NCBI GenBank assembly: GCA_008933635.1
Contig: WBUQ01000003.1
Coordinates: forward strand, 44,928 to 108,927
From: Desulfobulbaceae bacterium
Lineage (GTDB): Bacteria; Desulfobacterota; Desulfobulbia; Desulfobulbales; Desulfocapsaceae
DNA: 64,000 bases
Direction: 5' to 3'
Below are positions 26,451-34,947 of this stretch, one piece after another (position 1 is the stretch's first letter; every line of letters starts with the position of its first letter). The position numbers and the translations under genes were made by a program. The notes below the pieces were generated by a model. It saw nothing but the letters and a program-made list of their open reading frames with translations. It was not told the origin of the DNA and did not search any database.

Positions 26451-27314
26451 ATGACTGATCACGTGCAATCAACATCGTCGGATTGGGATATGGTGATCAA
26501 GCCCAAAACGGGATGGTTCGATATCAATCTCGGTGAGTTGTGGCGCTACAGAGACCTTATCGGCATGTTTGTGAAAAGGGATTTTGTCACGTTCTACAAG
26601 CAGACGATTCTTGGCCCGTTGTGGTATATAATCCAACCGCTCTTCACCACCATCGTCTTCACCATCATTTTTGGCAAGGTTGCGAAGATTCCGACAGACT
26701 CCATTCCGCCTTTCCTGTTTTTCATGGCCGGCAACGTCATGTGGAGCTATTTCGGCACCAGCCTGCAGATGACCTCCGATACCTTCAATACCAATGCCCA
26801 GATCTTCGGGAAAGTCTATTTTCCACGACTGACCGTGCCGATTTCGGTGGTTATCATCAACATGCTGCAGTTCAGCATCCAGTTTCTCCTGTTTCTCGGG
26901 TTTTACAGCTATTTTTTTTGGAAAGGTGCCCCTGTTAAGCCGACGTACTGGATCGCAGCGTTGCCGGTCCTGATCGTGCAGATGGCACTTCTCGGGCTGG
27001 GTACAGGTATCCTGATCTCATCGCTGACGACGAAATACAAGGATCTTCGCTTTGCCATGGGATTTCTCATCCAGCTCTGGATGTATGCGACCCCGGTCGT
27101 CTATCCGTTGACGCAAGTGCCTGAATGGCTGCGCTCGTACTATCTGCTCAACCCGATGGTCGCGATCGTCGAAAGCTTCCGTCTGGCGTTTTTCGGCGTC
27201 AGTGCCATTGCATTTCAGAATGTTGTCTTGAGCTGGTCGATTACATTGCTTCTCCTTTTCGTCGGGATAGTGCTCTTCAGCCGCATTGAGAAAACATTCA
27301 TGGATACAGTTTGA
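26451..27314 (+). CDS. wzm: ABC-2 type polysaccharide export permease (Wzm/TagG-like), exporter 2
   Basis: A 287-residue permease. After a polar leader, PKTGWFDINLGELWRYRDLI is the interface helix typical of this family, then VKRDFVTFYKQTILGPLWY, about six membrane segments and a C-terminal NPMVAIVESFRLAFFG. The start at 26451 has AGGA eight bases upstream and gives the usual N-terminus; an upstream in-frame ATG at 26376 also has AGGTGA nearby and cannot be excluded. It differs clearly from the permease at 7177, so the locus has two distinct ABC exporters. The matching ATPase follows after 62 bases. Confidence 0.88.
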   Translation: MTDHVQSTSSDWDMVIKPKTGWFDINLGELWRYRDLIGMFVKRDFVTFYKQTILGPLWYIIQPLFTTIVFTIIFGKVAKIPTDSIPPFLFFMAGNVMWSYFGTSLQMTSDTFNTNAQIFGKVYFPRLTVPISVVIINMLQFSIQFLLFLGFYSYFFWKGAPVKPTYWIAALPVLIVQMALLGLGTGILISSLTTKYKDLRFAMGFLIQLWMYATPVVYPLTQVPEWLRSYYLLNPMVAIVESFRLAFFGVSAIAFQNVVLSWSITLLLLFVGIVLFSRIEKTFMDTV

Positions 27315-27376
27315 GCTGAAAGAGAAATTATCCTGCGAATTAAATACTAAGGCCAGGCAAGTGAGGGCAATCGCGT

Positions 27377-28678
27377 ATGTCGGCAGTCATTTCAATTGAA
27401 AATCTCTGGAAGGAGTACAGGTTAGGCGTTATCGGCCATGGCACGCTGACGCATGACCTGCAGTCCTGGTTTGCCCGCGTCCGAAAAAAAGAGGATCCGA
27501 ATGCCAAAATATCACCGGCGCTGACTGCTGAGAAATCGAGAGTAGATGGGGACCGGTTCTGGGCGCTCCAGGATGTCAATCTTCAAGTAAAAGATGGCGA
27601 GGTGCTGGGGATCATAGGGAAAAACGGGGCTGGCAAATCCACCATGCTTAAAATCCTGTCCAGGGTTACGGCTCCTTCCAGAGGGTGTATCAAGGTCAAG
27701 GGAAGATTAGCGAGTCTGCTGGAAGTCGGCACCGGTTTTCATCCGGAACTCACAGGAAGGGAGAATATATTTCTCAATGGTGCCATGCTGGGTATGTCGA
27801 AAAACGAAGTTAAGAGAAAATTAGAACAGATCATAACTTTTTCTGGTGTTGAACAACATATCGATACACCGGTAAAAAGATACTCATCAGGTATGTATGT
27901 GCGTTTGGCGTTTTCGGTGTCTGCTCATCTTGAACCGGAAATCCTTGTAGTCGATGAAGTACTGGCTGTTGGAGACGCGGATTTCCAAAAACGTTGTTTG
28001 GGAAAGCTCGGAGAGGTTGCAAGCGAAGGAAGAACAGTGCTCATCGTCAGTCACAGAATGAACTCTATTGAAATGCTATGCAGCCGAGCGATACTTCTTG
28101 ATAAAGGAAGAATAACTCGAGATTCAAATGATGTTCATTCTGTTGTAAATGAGTACATGTTTGATAAAGATAATGATTCTTCCAGTGTGTGGTTGAATAG
28201 GGACAATTCATACTTTCATCTCAATTTTCAACCATTGAAATTGTCTTTAACAGGTGAGGATGGATTACCGATTTCTGGATCAGTAAAAAATAACTCTACG
28301 GTTATTGTCAACATAGATGCGGTGATTACCGAAAAAGATATTGCTCTACAGGTGGGTTATGCTTTGTATAATGAAGATGGCAATTTGTTGTATAGCTCAT
28401 TTTTCACAGATCAAGATCAAACATCCTGGCCATCAATTACCACAGGTTTGAGTCGATTTTTTAGTGAGATTCCTAAAAGATTGCTCAATGAAGGGAAGTA
28501 TAAGCTCGAGTTGTTGAGTGCGTTGTATCATCGTGAATGGATAATTAAGCCAGGAAAAAACTGTCCCTCGGTAGTATTTGAAATTAAAGGTGGACTCAGT
28601 GATTCTGTGTATTGGACTGAAAGGCGACAAGGTGAAGTCGCTCCTGTAATAAAATGGAATTATGAAAGTTTATCTTAA
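27377..28678 (+). CDS. wzt: Polysaccharide export ATPase with carbohydrate-binding C-terminus (Wzt-like), exporter 2; mosaic gene
   Basis: A 433-residue Wzt. Walker A is GKNGAGKST, GTGFHPELTGREN is the exporter-type loop, the signature is YSSGMYVRLAF and Walker B is EILVVDEVLAVGD. An insert with a charged KSRVDGDRFWAL segment precedes Walker A. Residues from about 275 form the Wzt_C-like domain that would choose which glycan is exported. Base composition falls sharply near 27770-27800, so the first 130 codons match the GC-rich locus while the rest, including the whole C-terminal domain, is AT-rich. The substrate-selecting part may have been replaced by recombination together with the two following genes. 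Confidence 0.9.
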   Translation: MSAVISIENLWKEYRLGVIGHGTLTHDLQSWFARVRKKEDPNAKISPALTAEKSRVDGDRFWALQDVNLQVKDGEVLGIIGKNGAGKSTMLKILSRVTAPSRGCIKVKGRLASLLEVGTGFHPELTGRENIFLNGAMLGMSKNEVKRKLEQIITFSGVEQHIDTPVKRYSSGMYVRLAFSVSAHLEPEILVVDEVLAVGDADFQKRCLGKLGEVASEGRTVLIVSHRMNSIEMLCSRAILLDKGRITRDSNDVHSVVNEYMFDKDNDSSSVWLNRDNSYFHLNFQPLKLSLTGEDGLPISGSVKNNSTVIVNIDAVITEKDIALQVGYALYNEDGNLLYSSFFTDQDQTSWPSITTGLSRFFSEIPKRLLNEGKYKLELLSALYHREWIIKPGKNCPSVVFEIKGGLSDSVYWTERRQGEVAPVIKWNYESLS

Positions 28679-28710
28679 TTCATAATACCATAACAGATAG
28701 AATACGCGAC

Positions 28711-29358
28711 ATGCAGAAAATGTTATATTTTCGAGTACAAAATTTGTATTTATTAATTTTCCGACCATATATTGCAAGGAATTTCCGCAAGAGAAATAAT
28801 CTGAAAATCTATTACGGGTGCGGTGCAAATTTTCAAAAAGGTTATATTAATGTAGATATCAGATGGACTCCAACGGTAGATTTGTTAGCTAATTTGAAAT
28901 GGTGTTCAAGATTCTTTGAAGGGCGTTGTCAGGAAGTTTACTTGTCTCATGTCCTAGAGCATTATAACTATCCAGGAAAAAATCTATTACTGAAAAAAGG
29001 AACGATTTTAGATGCTTTAAATGATGTTAACAAGATGCTGGTAAATGGAGGGACAATACGATTAGCTGTCCCTGATTTTCATACGTTATCGGAGCTCTAC
29101 ATTTCAGGAGGGCAACCACTATTTCCACGTTTAACCGGCAGAATTTGCGGAGAACAGAACTACCCACAAAACCTGCATCGTTGTGTTTTTGACCGGGATT
29201 TTCTCGCGTTATGTTTGGAAAAATCTGGATTTACAGATTTGATTGAGTGGGATCCAGAGGAATTGGGTTTCGAAAGAGACTCCAGCTTCGACTGTATTGG
29301 TGATGTAAAAACCAGCCTGAATTTAGCCGCAAAAAAGAGCAGTGCATTTGATATATAA
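28711..29358 (+). CDS. Class I SAM-dependent methyltransferase-like protein
   Basis: A 215-residue protein encoded in AT-rich DNA. KIYYGCGANFQKGYINVDI matches the SAM-binding GxGxx loop followed by the acidic residue at the end of strand 2. EVYLSHVLEHY is the usual motif of methyltransferases of the DUF4864/UbiE-like type, and NGGTIRLAVPDF is motif III. A sugar O-methyltransferase is a fair inference because terminal methylation is a known signal for Wzt-type export and the gene lies beside a Wzt. The ribosome binding site is weak. Substrate unproven. Confidence 0.75.
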   Translation: MQKMLYFRVQNLYLLIFRPYIARNFRKRNNLKIYYGCGANFQKGYINVDIRWTPTVDLLANLKWCSRFFEGRCQEVYLSHVLEHYNYPGKNLLLKKGTILDALNDVNKMLVNGGTIRLAVPDFHTLSELYISGGQPLFPRLTGRICGEQNYPQNLHRCVFDRDFLALCLEKSGFTDLIEWDPEELGFERDSSFDCIGDVKTSLNLAAKKSSAFDI

Positions 29359-29415
29359 TCGTTACGTTTTCAATAGTTCAGATACAAAGACGGGTGAGGT
29401 GCTCTCATTAAACAC

Positions 29416-30684
29416 ATGATTCTTTATGTTCACCACGGTGCTGTTCTTGGTGGGGCTCCTACGAGTTTGAGGAATCTTGTTCATGGAGTGTCGAAAGAAG
29501 CCGATTTTATCTGTTGTATCTGTTGTATCTGGCCTGAAATGAAGGAATATTTTTCAAATTTAGAGAATGTAGAGGTTGGTTCGTACCCTAAGATCGGGTT
29601 ATTTTCCGGGAGGGTTCTCATCGGCTGGAGTCGCGGTCTCTCGCTCAATCGGTTTATAAATTTTTGGAAAGAAATACTCAGCTCACCTTACTACATCTAC
29701 AAAGAATATATTTTTATAAAACGGAAAAGCCCAGAAATCGTTCATTTGAATTCCTCGATACTATGGACATCTGCCATCGCTGCCCGACTCTGCAAAATTC
29801 CTGTTGTCTGGCACATTCGTGAGGCATCAGATGATACTTCGTATAATTATATTCGTAAAGCGTACACATGGTTCATTCGTAAAACAGCTCATGCAGTGAT
29901 ATGCATTGGTCCGCAAGAATATTCAAAAATGGGAGGTGAACGATCATCTAAAGTTGTTAAAATCTATAATTCACTTGCAGAATCTTTTTTCATTGATCAA
30001 ACATATGATAAATCAGTGTTAAGAAGGAGCCTTGATTTTCCTGATCAGGCCTTCATATATCTCAGTCTTGGAGGGCTTTCGTTCAGAAAGGGTACGTATC
30101 AATTTATTGATGCCCTCAAGTTTTTACCTGAATCGATCATCGCTGTCCTGCTGGGTGAGAATAGAGGTATAAAACCTCTTGCGCAAAGCCGTCTGACAAG
30201 TTGCCAGTTTCGATTGGAAGATTTTCTTGTAAAGAAAAATCTTAAACGATATTTCTCCTGGAATTACCAGAACAGGGTTGCTTCCTTGTTGATGAATACG
30301 GATAAAAAACGCTTAAACATAGCAGGTGTAGTTGATGACGTACAGCCGTACATCAAGGCTTGCGATGTTTTGATCTTTGCCGGGACAACTCCACATTCTG
30401 CGCGTCCTGTTTACGAAGCCTGGGCCTTGAAGAAGCCGGTAATTGTTTTTGATTCAGAGGTGATGAGACAGGATATCGATGATGGCTTAGATGGTATTAT
30501 TGTCAAGGACCACACTGCCGAGGCGCTTGCTGAAGCAATTATTCAACTCAAAGAAGACCCTGAACTTGCCAGGAAAATGGGTGAGGCAGGGTATATGAAA
30601 GCGAGAGAAAGATTTTCGATGAAATCGAATAATACCAAAATAATACAAATTTACAGAGATATCCTCGGTGAAGATCGTATTTAA
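29416..30684 (+). CDS. Family 4 glycosyltransferase
   Basis: A 422-residue GT-B protein in AT-rich island 1. The N-terminal GAVLGGAPTSLRNL loop, IPVVWHIREASDD and a C-terminal ARPVYEAWALKKPVIVFDSE, in the place of the GT4 EX7E donor motif, support the family. ILQ-type end residues IIQIYRDIL close the fold. The donor sugar is unknown. It overlaps the next gene by 17 bases. No strong ribosome binding site precedes the ATG at 29416. Confidence 0.82.
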   Translation: MILYVHHGAVLGGAPTSLRNLVHGVSKEADFICCICCIWPEMKEYFSNLENVEVGSYPKIGLFSGRVLIGWSRGLSLNRFINFWKEILSSPYYIYKEYIFIKRKSPEIVHLNSSILWTSAIAARLCKIPVVWHIREASDDTSYNYIRKAYTWFIRKTAHAVICIGPQEYSKMGGERSSKVVKIYNSLAESFFIDQTYDKSVLRRSLDFPDQAFIYLSLGGLSFRKGTYQFIDALKFLPESIIAVLLGENRGIKPLAQSRLTSCQFRLEDFLVKKNLKRYFSWNYQNRVASLLMNTDKKRLNIAGVVDDVQPYIKACDVLIFAGTTPHSARPVYEAWALKKPVIVFDSEVMRQDIDDGLDGIIVKDHTAEALAEAIIQLKEDPELARKMGEAGYMKARERFSMKSNNTKIIQIYRDILGEDRI

Positions 30685-31675
30685 CTCGAAATTACCTGAT
30701 GCTGCATCATCGGCATTCTATCATGATGGCTTGCAGCGACTGCACAACATCAGTTTCTTTGATTATGAACATTGGCACAACTACGACGTCGCCCTGTTTA
30801 TGACCTACAAGCCTGACCTGGAGGACCTGAAAGCCGCGAAAACATCATGCCCTTCTCTCGTTACCGCGATTGTCGATCCAAGAGGATCGTGGGTAAAAAG
30901 TTATCTGGAATACGCCGATTTTCTGATCGTTGATAGTATTGAAATGCGCGATTACTGGGCATATACCGGGTTGCCGATATTTGAATACGCTGAATTTCCC
31001 GACCTGAAAGTCCATAAGAAGACTTATTCACATGAAGATCAGAAAATAATCATCGGTTACCATGGCAATAAAATCCATCTCGATTCCATGCGAAACACCA
31101 TAGTTCCCGCTTTGGAAAGGCTGAGCAGGGAAACCGAGATAGAGTTGTGGGCGATGTACAACATAGCAGCCCTCGGCAGATGGGACAGGAACATGCCTGG
31201 TATCGAGATCCGGCATATCCAGTGGAGCATGGAAAATTATTATGAATATATGGCTAGAGTAGACATCGGTATCGTTCCCTGCTTTCTGCCCGAGAGAAAT
31301 TGGTCGGCAATTCTGGACATGCCGTTGCTGAAGAAGTTCAACAGATATAGAAAAAATGGTGACGACTATCTGCTTCGTTTCAAAATGCCGACCAATCCTG
31401 GACGCATCATCGTCTGGGGACTGCTCAACATCCCGGTGGTCTCCGATTTTTTCCCCTCTGCCATGCAGTGCATAGATGACGGGAAAAATGGTTTGCTCGC
31501 ATGTTCATCTGGCGGCTGGTACCAAGCCCTGAAAAGATTCGCTGACGATCCACGATACAGACAGCTCTGTGCTGACAAATTGACTGAGTCCGTTGTTGAG
31601 AACTACGGGTATGATATCCAGAACGAACGACTGATGGCATTTCTGCAAGGGCAATTCGACCTGGGTCAAGGTTGA
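30668..31675 (+). CDS. Putative GT-B glycosyltransferase (GT4-like)
   Basis: A 335-residue protein from a GTG start overlapping the upstream gene. The C-terminal half reads as the donor domain of a GT-B enzyme: KIIIGYHGNKIHLDSM, IGIVPCFLPERNW, MPTNPGRIIVWGLLNIPVVSDF and DGKNGLLACSSGGW, which align with the usual GT4 donor site although the EX7E pair is not obvious. Residues 1-110 form a short acceptor domain. Composition returns to GC-rich within the first 30 codons, marking the right edge of AT-rich island 1. Confidence 0.65.
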   Translation: MKIVFNSKLPDAASSAFYHDGLQRLHNISFFDYEHWHNYDVALFMTYKPDLEDLKAAKTSCPSLVTAIVDPRGSWVKSYLEYADFLIVDSIEMRDYWAYTGLPIFEYAEFPDLKVHKKTYSHEDQKIIIGYHGNKIHLDSMRNTIVPALERLSRETEIELWAMYNIAALGRWDRNMPGIEIRHIQWSMENYYEYMARVDIGIVPCFLPERNWSAILDMPLLKKFNRYRKNGDDYLLRFKMPTNPGRIIVWGLLNIPVVSDFFPSAMQCIDDGKNGLLACSSGGWYQALKRFADDPRYRQLCADKLTESVVENYGYDIQNERLMAFLQGQFDLGQG

Positions 31676-31697
31676 ATCTGACAGTTTCCCAGAACAA

Positions 31698-31706
31698 AAG
31701 GAGGAG
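31698..31706 (+). promoter_or_regulatory. Strong ribosome binding site deciding the start at 31711
   Basis: AAGGAGGAG lies four bases before a GTG codon. It makes the GTG at 31711 much more likely than the upstream TTG at 31672, which has no such site and overlaps the preceding gene. Confidence 0.75.
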
Positions 31707-31710
31707 AACT

Positions 31711-32265
31711 GTGGCAGGGTGTATTACAGAGCAGGAGATGAAAAGCATATTCAAGCGTTTTCCCGATCACTCCGGTATACAGACGTTTGTTGAAACCGGG
31801 ACGTTCAGGGCGGAGACCATCTCCAAGATGAACCCTCTCTTCGCACACTGCCATTCGATCGAACTGTCACGGGAATTATATGAGAGTGCGCGGGAGAGGT
31901 ACTCTTCGACTCCGATTCATTTCCACTGGGGAGATTCGGTAAAGGTTCTGAGAGAGTTGGTCCCGACCATCGCCGAACCGGCGATTTTTTTTCTCGATGC
32001 CCATTTTTGCGGGAGGGAGAGCGGAAAAGGAGAGGTTGATGTGCCTCTCCTCGAGGAGCTGCAACTGATTGCCGCCAGGCCTTACCATGATTTGCTCATC
32101 ATCGATGATTTTCGCCTGTTTTCTACCCGCAGCAAGGAAGACTGGAGCGGGATAACCGTGAAGAATGTTCTCAATTGTCTCAGCAGCAAAATTCCTCTGT
32201 GGAAACGTCTCATTCCCCGTTACCCCTATTCTGTCGCCAACGACAGGATGATTATTCCTCTCTAG
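31711..32265 (+). CDS. Methyltransferase-like Rossmann-fold protein
   Basis: A 184-residue protein. FVETGTFRAETISKM corresponds to the SAM-binding loop of class I methyltransferases, HSIELSRELYESARERY to strand 2 with its acidic residue, and IFFLDAHFCG to the motif-IV strand. The family is found in glycan clusters, where it is usually annotated as a hypothetical or class I methyltransferase. Start chosen from the near-perfect Shine-Dalgarno at 31698. It is followed by the second carbamoyltransferase 41 bases later. The methyl acceptor is unknown. Confidence 0.65.
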   Translation: MAGCITEQEMKSIFKRFPDHSGIQTFVETGTFRAETISKMNPLFAHCHSIELSRELYESARERYSSTPIHFHWGDSVKVLRELVPTIAEPAIFFLDAHFCGRESGKGEVDVPLLEELQLIAARPYHDLLIIDDFRLFSTRSKEDWSGITVKNVLNCLSSKIPLWKRLIPRYPYSVANDRMIIPL

Positions 32266-32306
32266 CGCTCAACGTCTCAATTATAAAAGAATTAACTGGA
32301 ACAGAT

Positions 32307-34016
32307 ATGAATATCCTAGGAGTACGATACGGACACGATGCCGCCGCCGCCCTCATTGTCGATGGCAGGATTGTTGCGAGCATCGCTGAAGAACGGCTGT
32401 CGAGAATCAAACACGATACTTCATTTCCGGTGAAATCGATTCGCGAATGCTTGCGGATCGGTGGACTGCGTGCGGAAGATATCGACTGTCTGGCTCTGCC
32501 CAACCTGACCGTACCAGAGGTTTTCTTCAGATTTTTTGCAATGCCGAAGAGTCTGTCGGCATTGCAGAATAAAAAAGGAAGACGCTTTTTCAATCGGAAT
32601 GACACGGCACAGAGCAATCTTCCCGTTCTGCCACTTTACTACGAACCATTCCGCCTCTCTGAAAAGTGTACAATTCATCTCTGCGGACATCATCGCGCCC
32701 ATGCCGCCAGTGCGTACTACACATCCGGTATGACGGAAGACAGAAGCCTGATCGTTACCATGGATGGCTCGGGCGACGATGTCTCGTGTGCATTGTGGGG
32801 CGGGAATGGCAACAGTCTGTCGTTGTTGAAAAGCTTCGGCCGGGACAGTTCGCTCGGATACTTCTACAGCAACTGCACCGAGGCCCTGGGCTGGCGGCAC
32901 GGCGGCAATGAATGGAAGCTGATGGGGCTTGCTCCGTATGGCGAACCGGTGCCCGGCCTGCTGAGAGGTTTTCATCCCGAGTTTGAGAACGGTGAGCTGA
33001 AAACCGGGCGCGATTACGGTGAGTTCGGCAGATGGAACGACCATGGGGCCAATCACTATCATGGCCGTGATGCCGAGCATCTTCGGAAATTCGTCGACCA
33101 GGTTGGAATGGAGCATTTCGCCGCTGAGGCGCAGCGTGTAGTCGAGGAGCAGGGGATGCGGCTTCTCCTTCCCTGGATCGAAAAGGATGGGTCGCGCAAT
33201 CTCTGCTGTGCGGGCGGTTTTTTCCTCAACGTCAAGTTCAACCAGAAGTTGTGGTATACCGGAAGCCTGGACAGCCAGTGGGTCTACCCGGACTGCGGCG
33301 ACTCCGGGCTGCCAGTCGGCGCCGCTCTCGATGCCTACGTGAGCCTTTCGTCCCATCCTGTGTGCAGCAGGCTTGAGAATGCCTATCTCGGCCCGGAATT
33401 TTCCGACGAATCCATCAAGCAGACCCTCGATGAACGGGGCATTACCTACATCAGGAGTGACAATCCTGCCAGGCAGACGGCGGAATATCTCTCCCGCAAT
33501 CTGGTGGTCGGCTGGTTCCAGGGAAGGATGGAGGCTGGTCCGCGTGCGCTCGGTCATCGCTCTATCCTGATGAGTCCGTTGCGCAGGGAGAACAAGGATC
33601 TGATCAACGCGAAAGTCAAATACCGGGAAATGTTCCGGCCCTTCTGTCCGTCTATGCTCCATGAGCGCCGGGACGACTATCTGCTGGGGGCAAGGGATGA
33701 AGAGTATATGATCACTTCTTTCGAAGTAAGATCCGAAAAAAAGGACAAAATCCCAGCTGTCGTCCATCAGGACGGGACGGCCCGGCCGCAGCTGGTACGG
33801 AAGGAGGTTGAGCCCCTCTATCATCAATTGATAGAAGAATTCGAAAAGCTCACGGGGGAGGGGGTGATTCTCAACACATCGTTCAACGTGAGGGGGGAGC
33901 CGGTAGTCTGTGAACCCCGGGAGGCGATCCGCTGTTTTTACGATACCGGTCTGGATGTGCTGGTGCTCGGAAAGTACATCGTCACCAAGGCGGTGCTGGG
34001 GGCATCGAAGGGCTGA
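32307..34016 (+). CDS. O-carbamoyltransferase (NodU/CmcH family), copy 2
   Basis: A 569-residue enzyme. The N-terminal domain has GVRYGHDAAA, AEERLSRIKHD, GHHRAHAASAYYTSG, VTMDGSGDD and LCCAGGFFLNV; the C-terminal domain has FQGRMEAGPRALGHRSIL and LNTSFNVRGEPVVCEP. These are the Kae1-like ATP/carbamoyl-phosphate domain and the acceptor-side domain of sugar carbamoyltransferases. It is shorter than copy 1 and diverges from it, for instance GGFFLN in place of GGVALN. The ATG at 32307 gives the conserved N-terminus; the open frame back to 32175 lies inside the upstream gene. Confidence 0.9.
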   Translation: MNILGVRYGHDAAAALIVDGRIVASIAEERLSRIKHDTSFPVKSIRECLRIGGLRAEDIDCLALPNLTVPEVFFRFFAMPKSLSALQNKKGRRFFNRNDTAQSNLPVLPLYYEPFRLSEKCTIHLCGHHRAHAASAYYTSGMTEDRSLIVTMDGSGDDVSCALWGGNGNSLSLLKSFGRDSSLGYFYSNCTEALGWRHGGNEWKLMGLAPYGEPVPGLLRGFHPEFENGELKTGRDYGEFGRWNDHGANHYHGRDAEHLRKFVDQVGMEHFAAEAQRVVEEQGMRLLLPWIEKDGSRNLCCAGGFFLNVKFNQKLWYTGSLDSQWVYPDCGDSGLPVGAALDAYVSLSSHPVCSRLENAYLGPEFSDESIKQTLDERGITYIRSDNPARQTAEYLSRNLVVGWFQGRMEAGPRALGHRSILMSPLRRENKDLINAKVKYREMFRPFCPSMLHERRDDYLLGARDEEYMITSFEVRSEKKDKIPAVVHQDGTARPQLVRKEVEPLYHQLIEEFEKLTGEGVILNTSFNVRGEPVVCEPREAIRCFYDTGLDVLVLGKYIVTKAVLGASKG

Positions 34017-34074
34017 TCGCCATATTTGCTGTGGTTTAAAACGAATCCAATGGTTTTACGGTAGAAGGAACTGC

Positions 34075-34914
34075 ATGGAAAATTTGTGGAAGGAGCGATT
34101 CAGACTGTTGACGAGTCCGTTTCGCATGCTGCCGAGCTTTATCATCCCCGGGGAAACCAAATGCGGAACGACGACCTTTTTCCGCTGTCTCGAACGGCAT
34201 CCCCTGATCGCTTCGCCAGACATGAAAGAACCGAATAACTTCATCCGATATGGCGGTACATCGCCATTCTGCAGGATGCATTATCCCCTTTTCTTTCAGA
34301 AGATATTCAACCGAAGAATTATCACAGGCGAAGCGAGTGTCGAGTATCTGAGCAAGAGAGATACCGCTGTTGCGGTCCATTCGCTGATACCCGATGTCAA
34401 GCTGATCATCCTGTTGAGAAACCCGATCCGCAGGGCATTTTCCGATTTTCTGATGATGAAGGATGCGGGACGGGAACCGGAGGATTTCGACGCGGTCGTA
34501 AAAACGGCAATTGCCTGGCTTAACGATGGGTCACTGGATCGGTTGATCAGGGTGGCAACGACCGTTGATGATACGCCTTTGAGATATCTGACAAAAGGCT
34601 GTTACAGCAAGACGATCGATTCCTGGCTGAAGACCTTTCCCCGCCACAATATCAGGATCATCAAAAGTGAGCGGTTCTTCCTCGAACCGCAGAAGGTGCT
34701 GGATGAAACGTTCGAATTCCTCGGAATCGGACCGTTCACCGTGGACAGTGTCCCCCACCATAGAAAAGCCAGATTGAAGGTGCCTCTGAAAATCGAAACC
34801 GTCCAGATGCTTGACGATTTTTTCGCGCCATACACCATGGAACTCAAGAGGAAGATCGGATCGGAATTTTCCTGGGAAGAAGACACCGCCGAATTGCTCG
34901 AGTCGTGCATCTAG
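34075..34914 (+). CDS. PAPS-dependent sulfotransferase
   Basis: A 279-residue sulfotransferase of the heparan/Stf0-like type. IPGETKCGTTTFFRCL (about 24-39) is the 5'-phosphosulfate loop, with the lysine and TTT expected for PAPS binding, and ILLRNPIRRAFSDF is the 3'-phosphate site. It would transfer sulfate to a hydroxyl of a glycan. AAGGAA lies five bases before the ATG. No PAPS-making genes (cysD, cysN or cysC) are in the window. It sits between carbamoyltransferase 2 and a GT4, consistent with decoration of the same chain. Confidence 0.88.
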   Translation: MENLWKERFRLLTSPFRMLPSFIIPGETKCGTTTFFRCLERHPLIASPDMKEPNNFIRYGGTSPFCRMHYPLFFQKIFNRRIITGEASVEYLSKRDTAVAVHSLIPDVKLIILLRNPIRRAFSDFLMMKDAGREPEDFDAVVKTAIAWLNDGSLDRLIRVATTVDDTPLRYLTKGCYSKTIDSWLKTFPRHNIRIIKSERFFLEPQKVLDETFEFLGIGPFTVDSVPHHRKARLKVPLKIETVQMLDDFFAPYTMELKRKIGSEFSWEEDTAELLESCI

Positions 34915-34947
34915 TCTTCTGCTCTGTTCCGATTACTCAATCTGAAA

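Larger units (their letters stand above)
27770..30700. other. AT-rich island 1
   Basis: By eye, base composition drops from the upper 50s to about 37-40 percent GC within the second wzt and rises again just after the start of the gene at 30668. The island holds the wzt 3' part, a methyltransferase and a GT4 gene. Codons shift to A/T-ending forms. No insertion sequence or direct repeat was seen at either edge, which favours homologous recombination within coding sequence over transposition. Confidence 0.65.
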
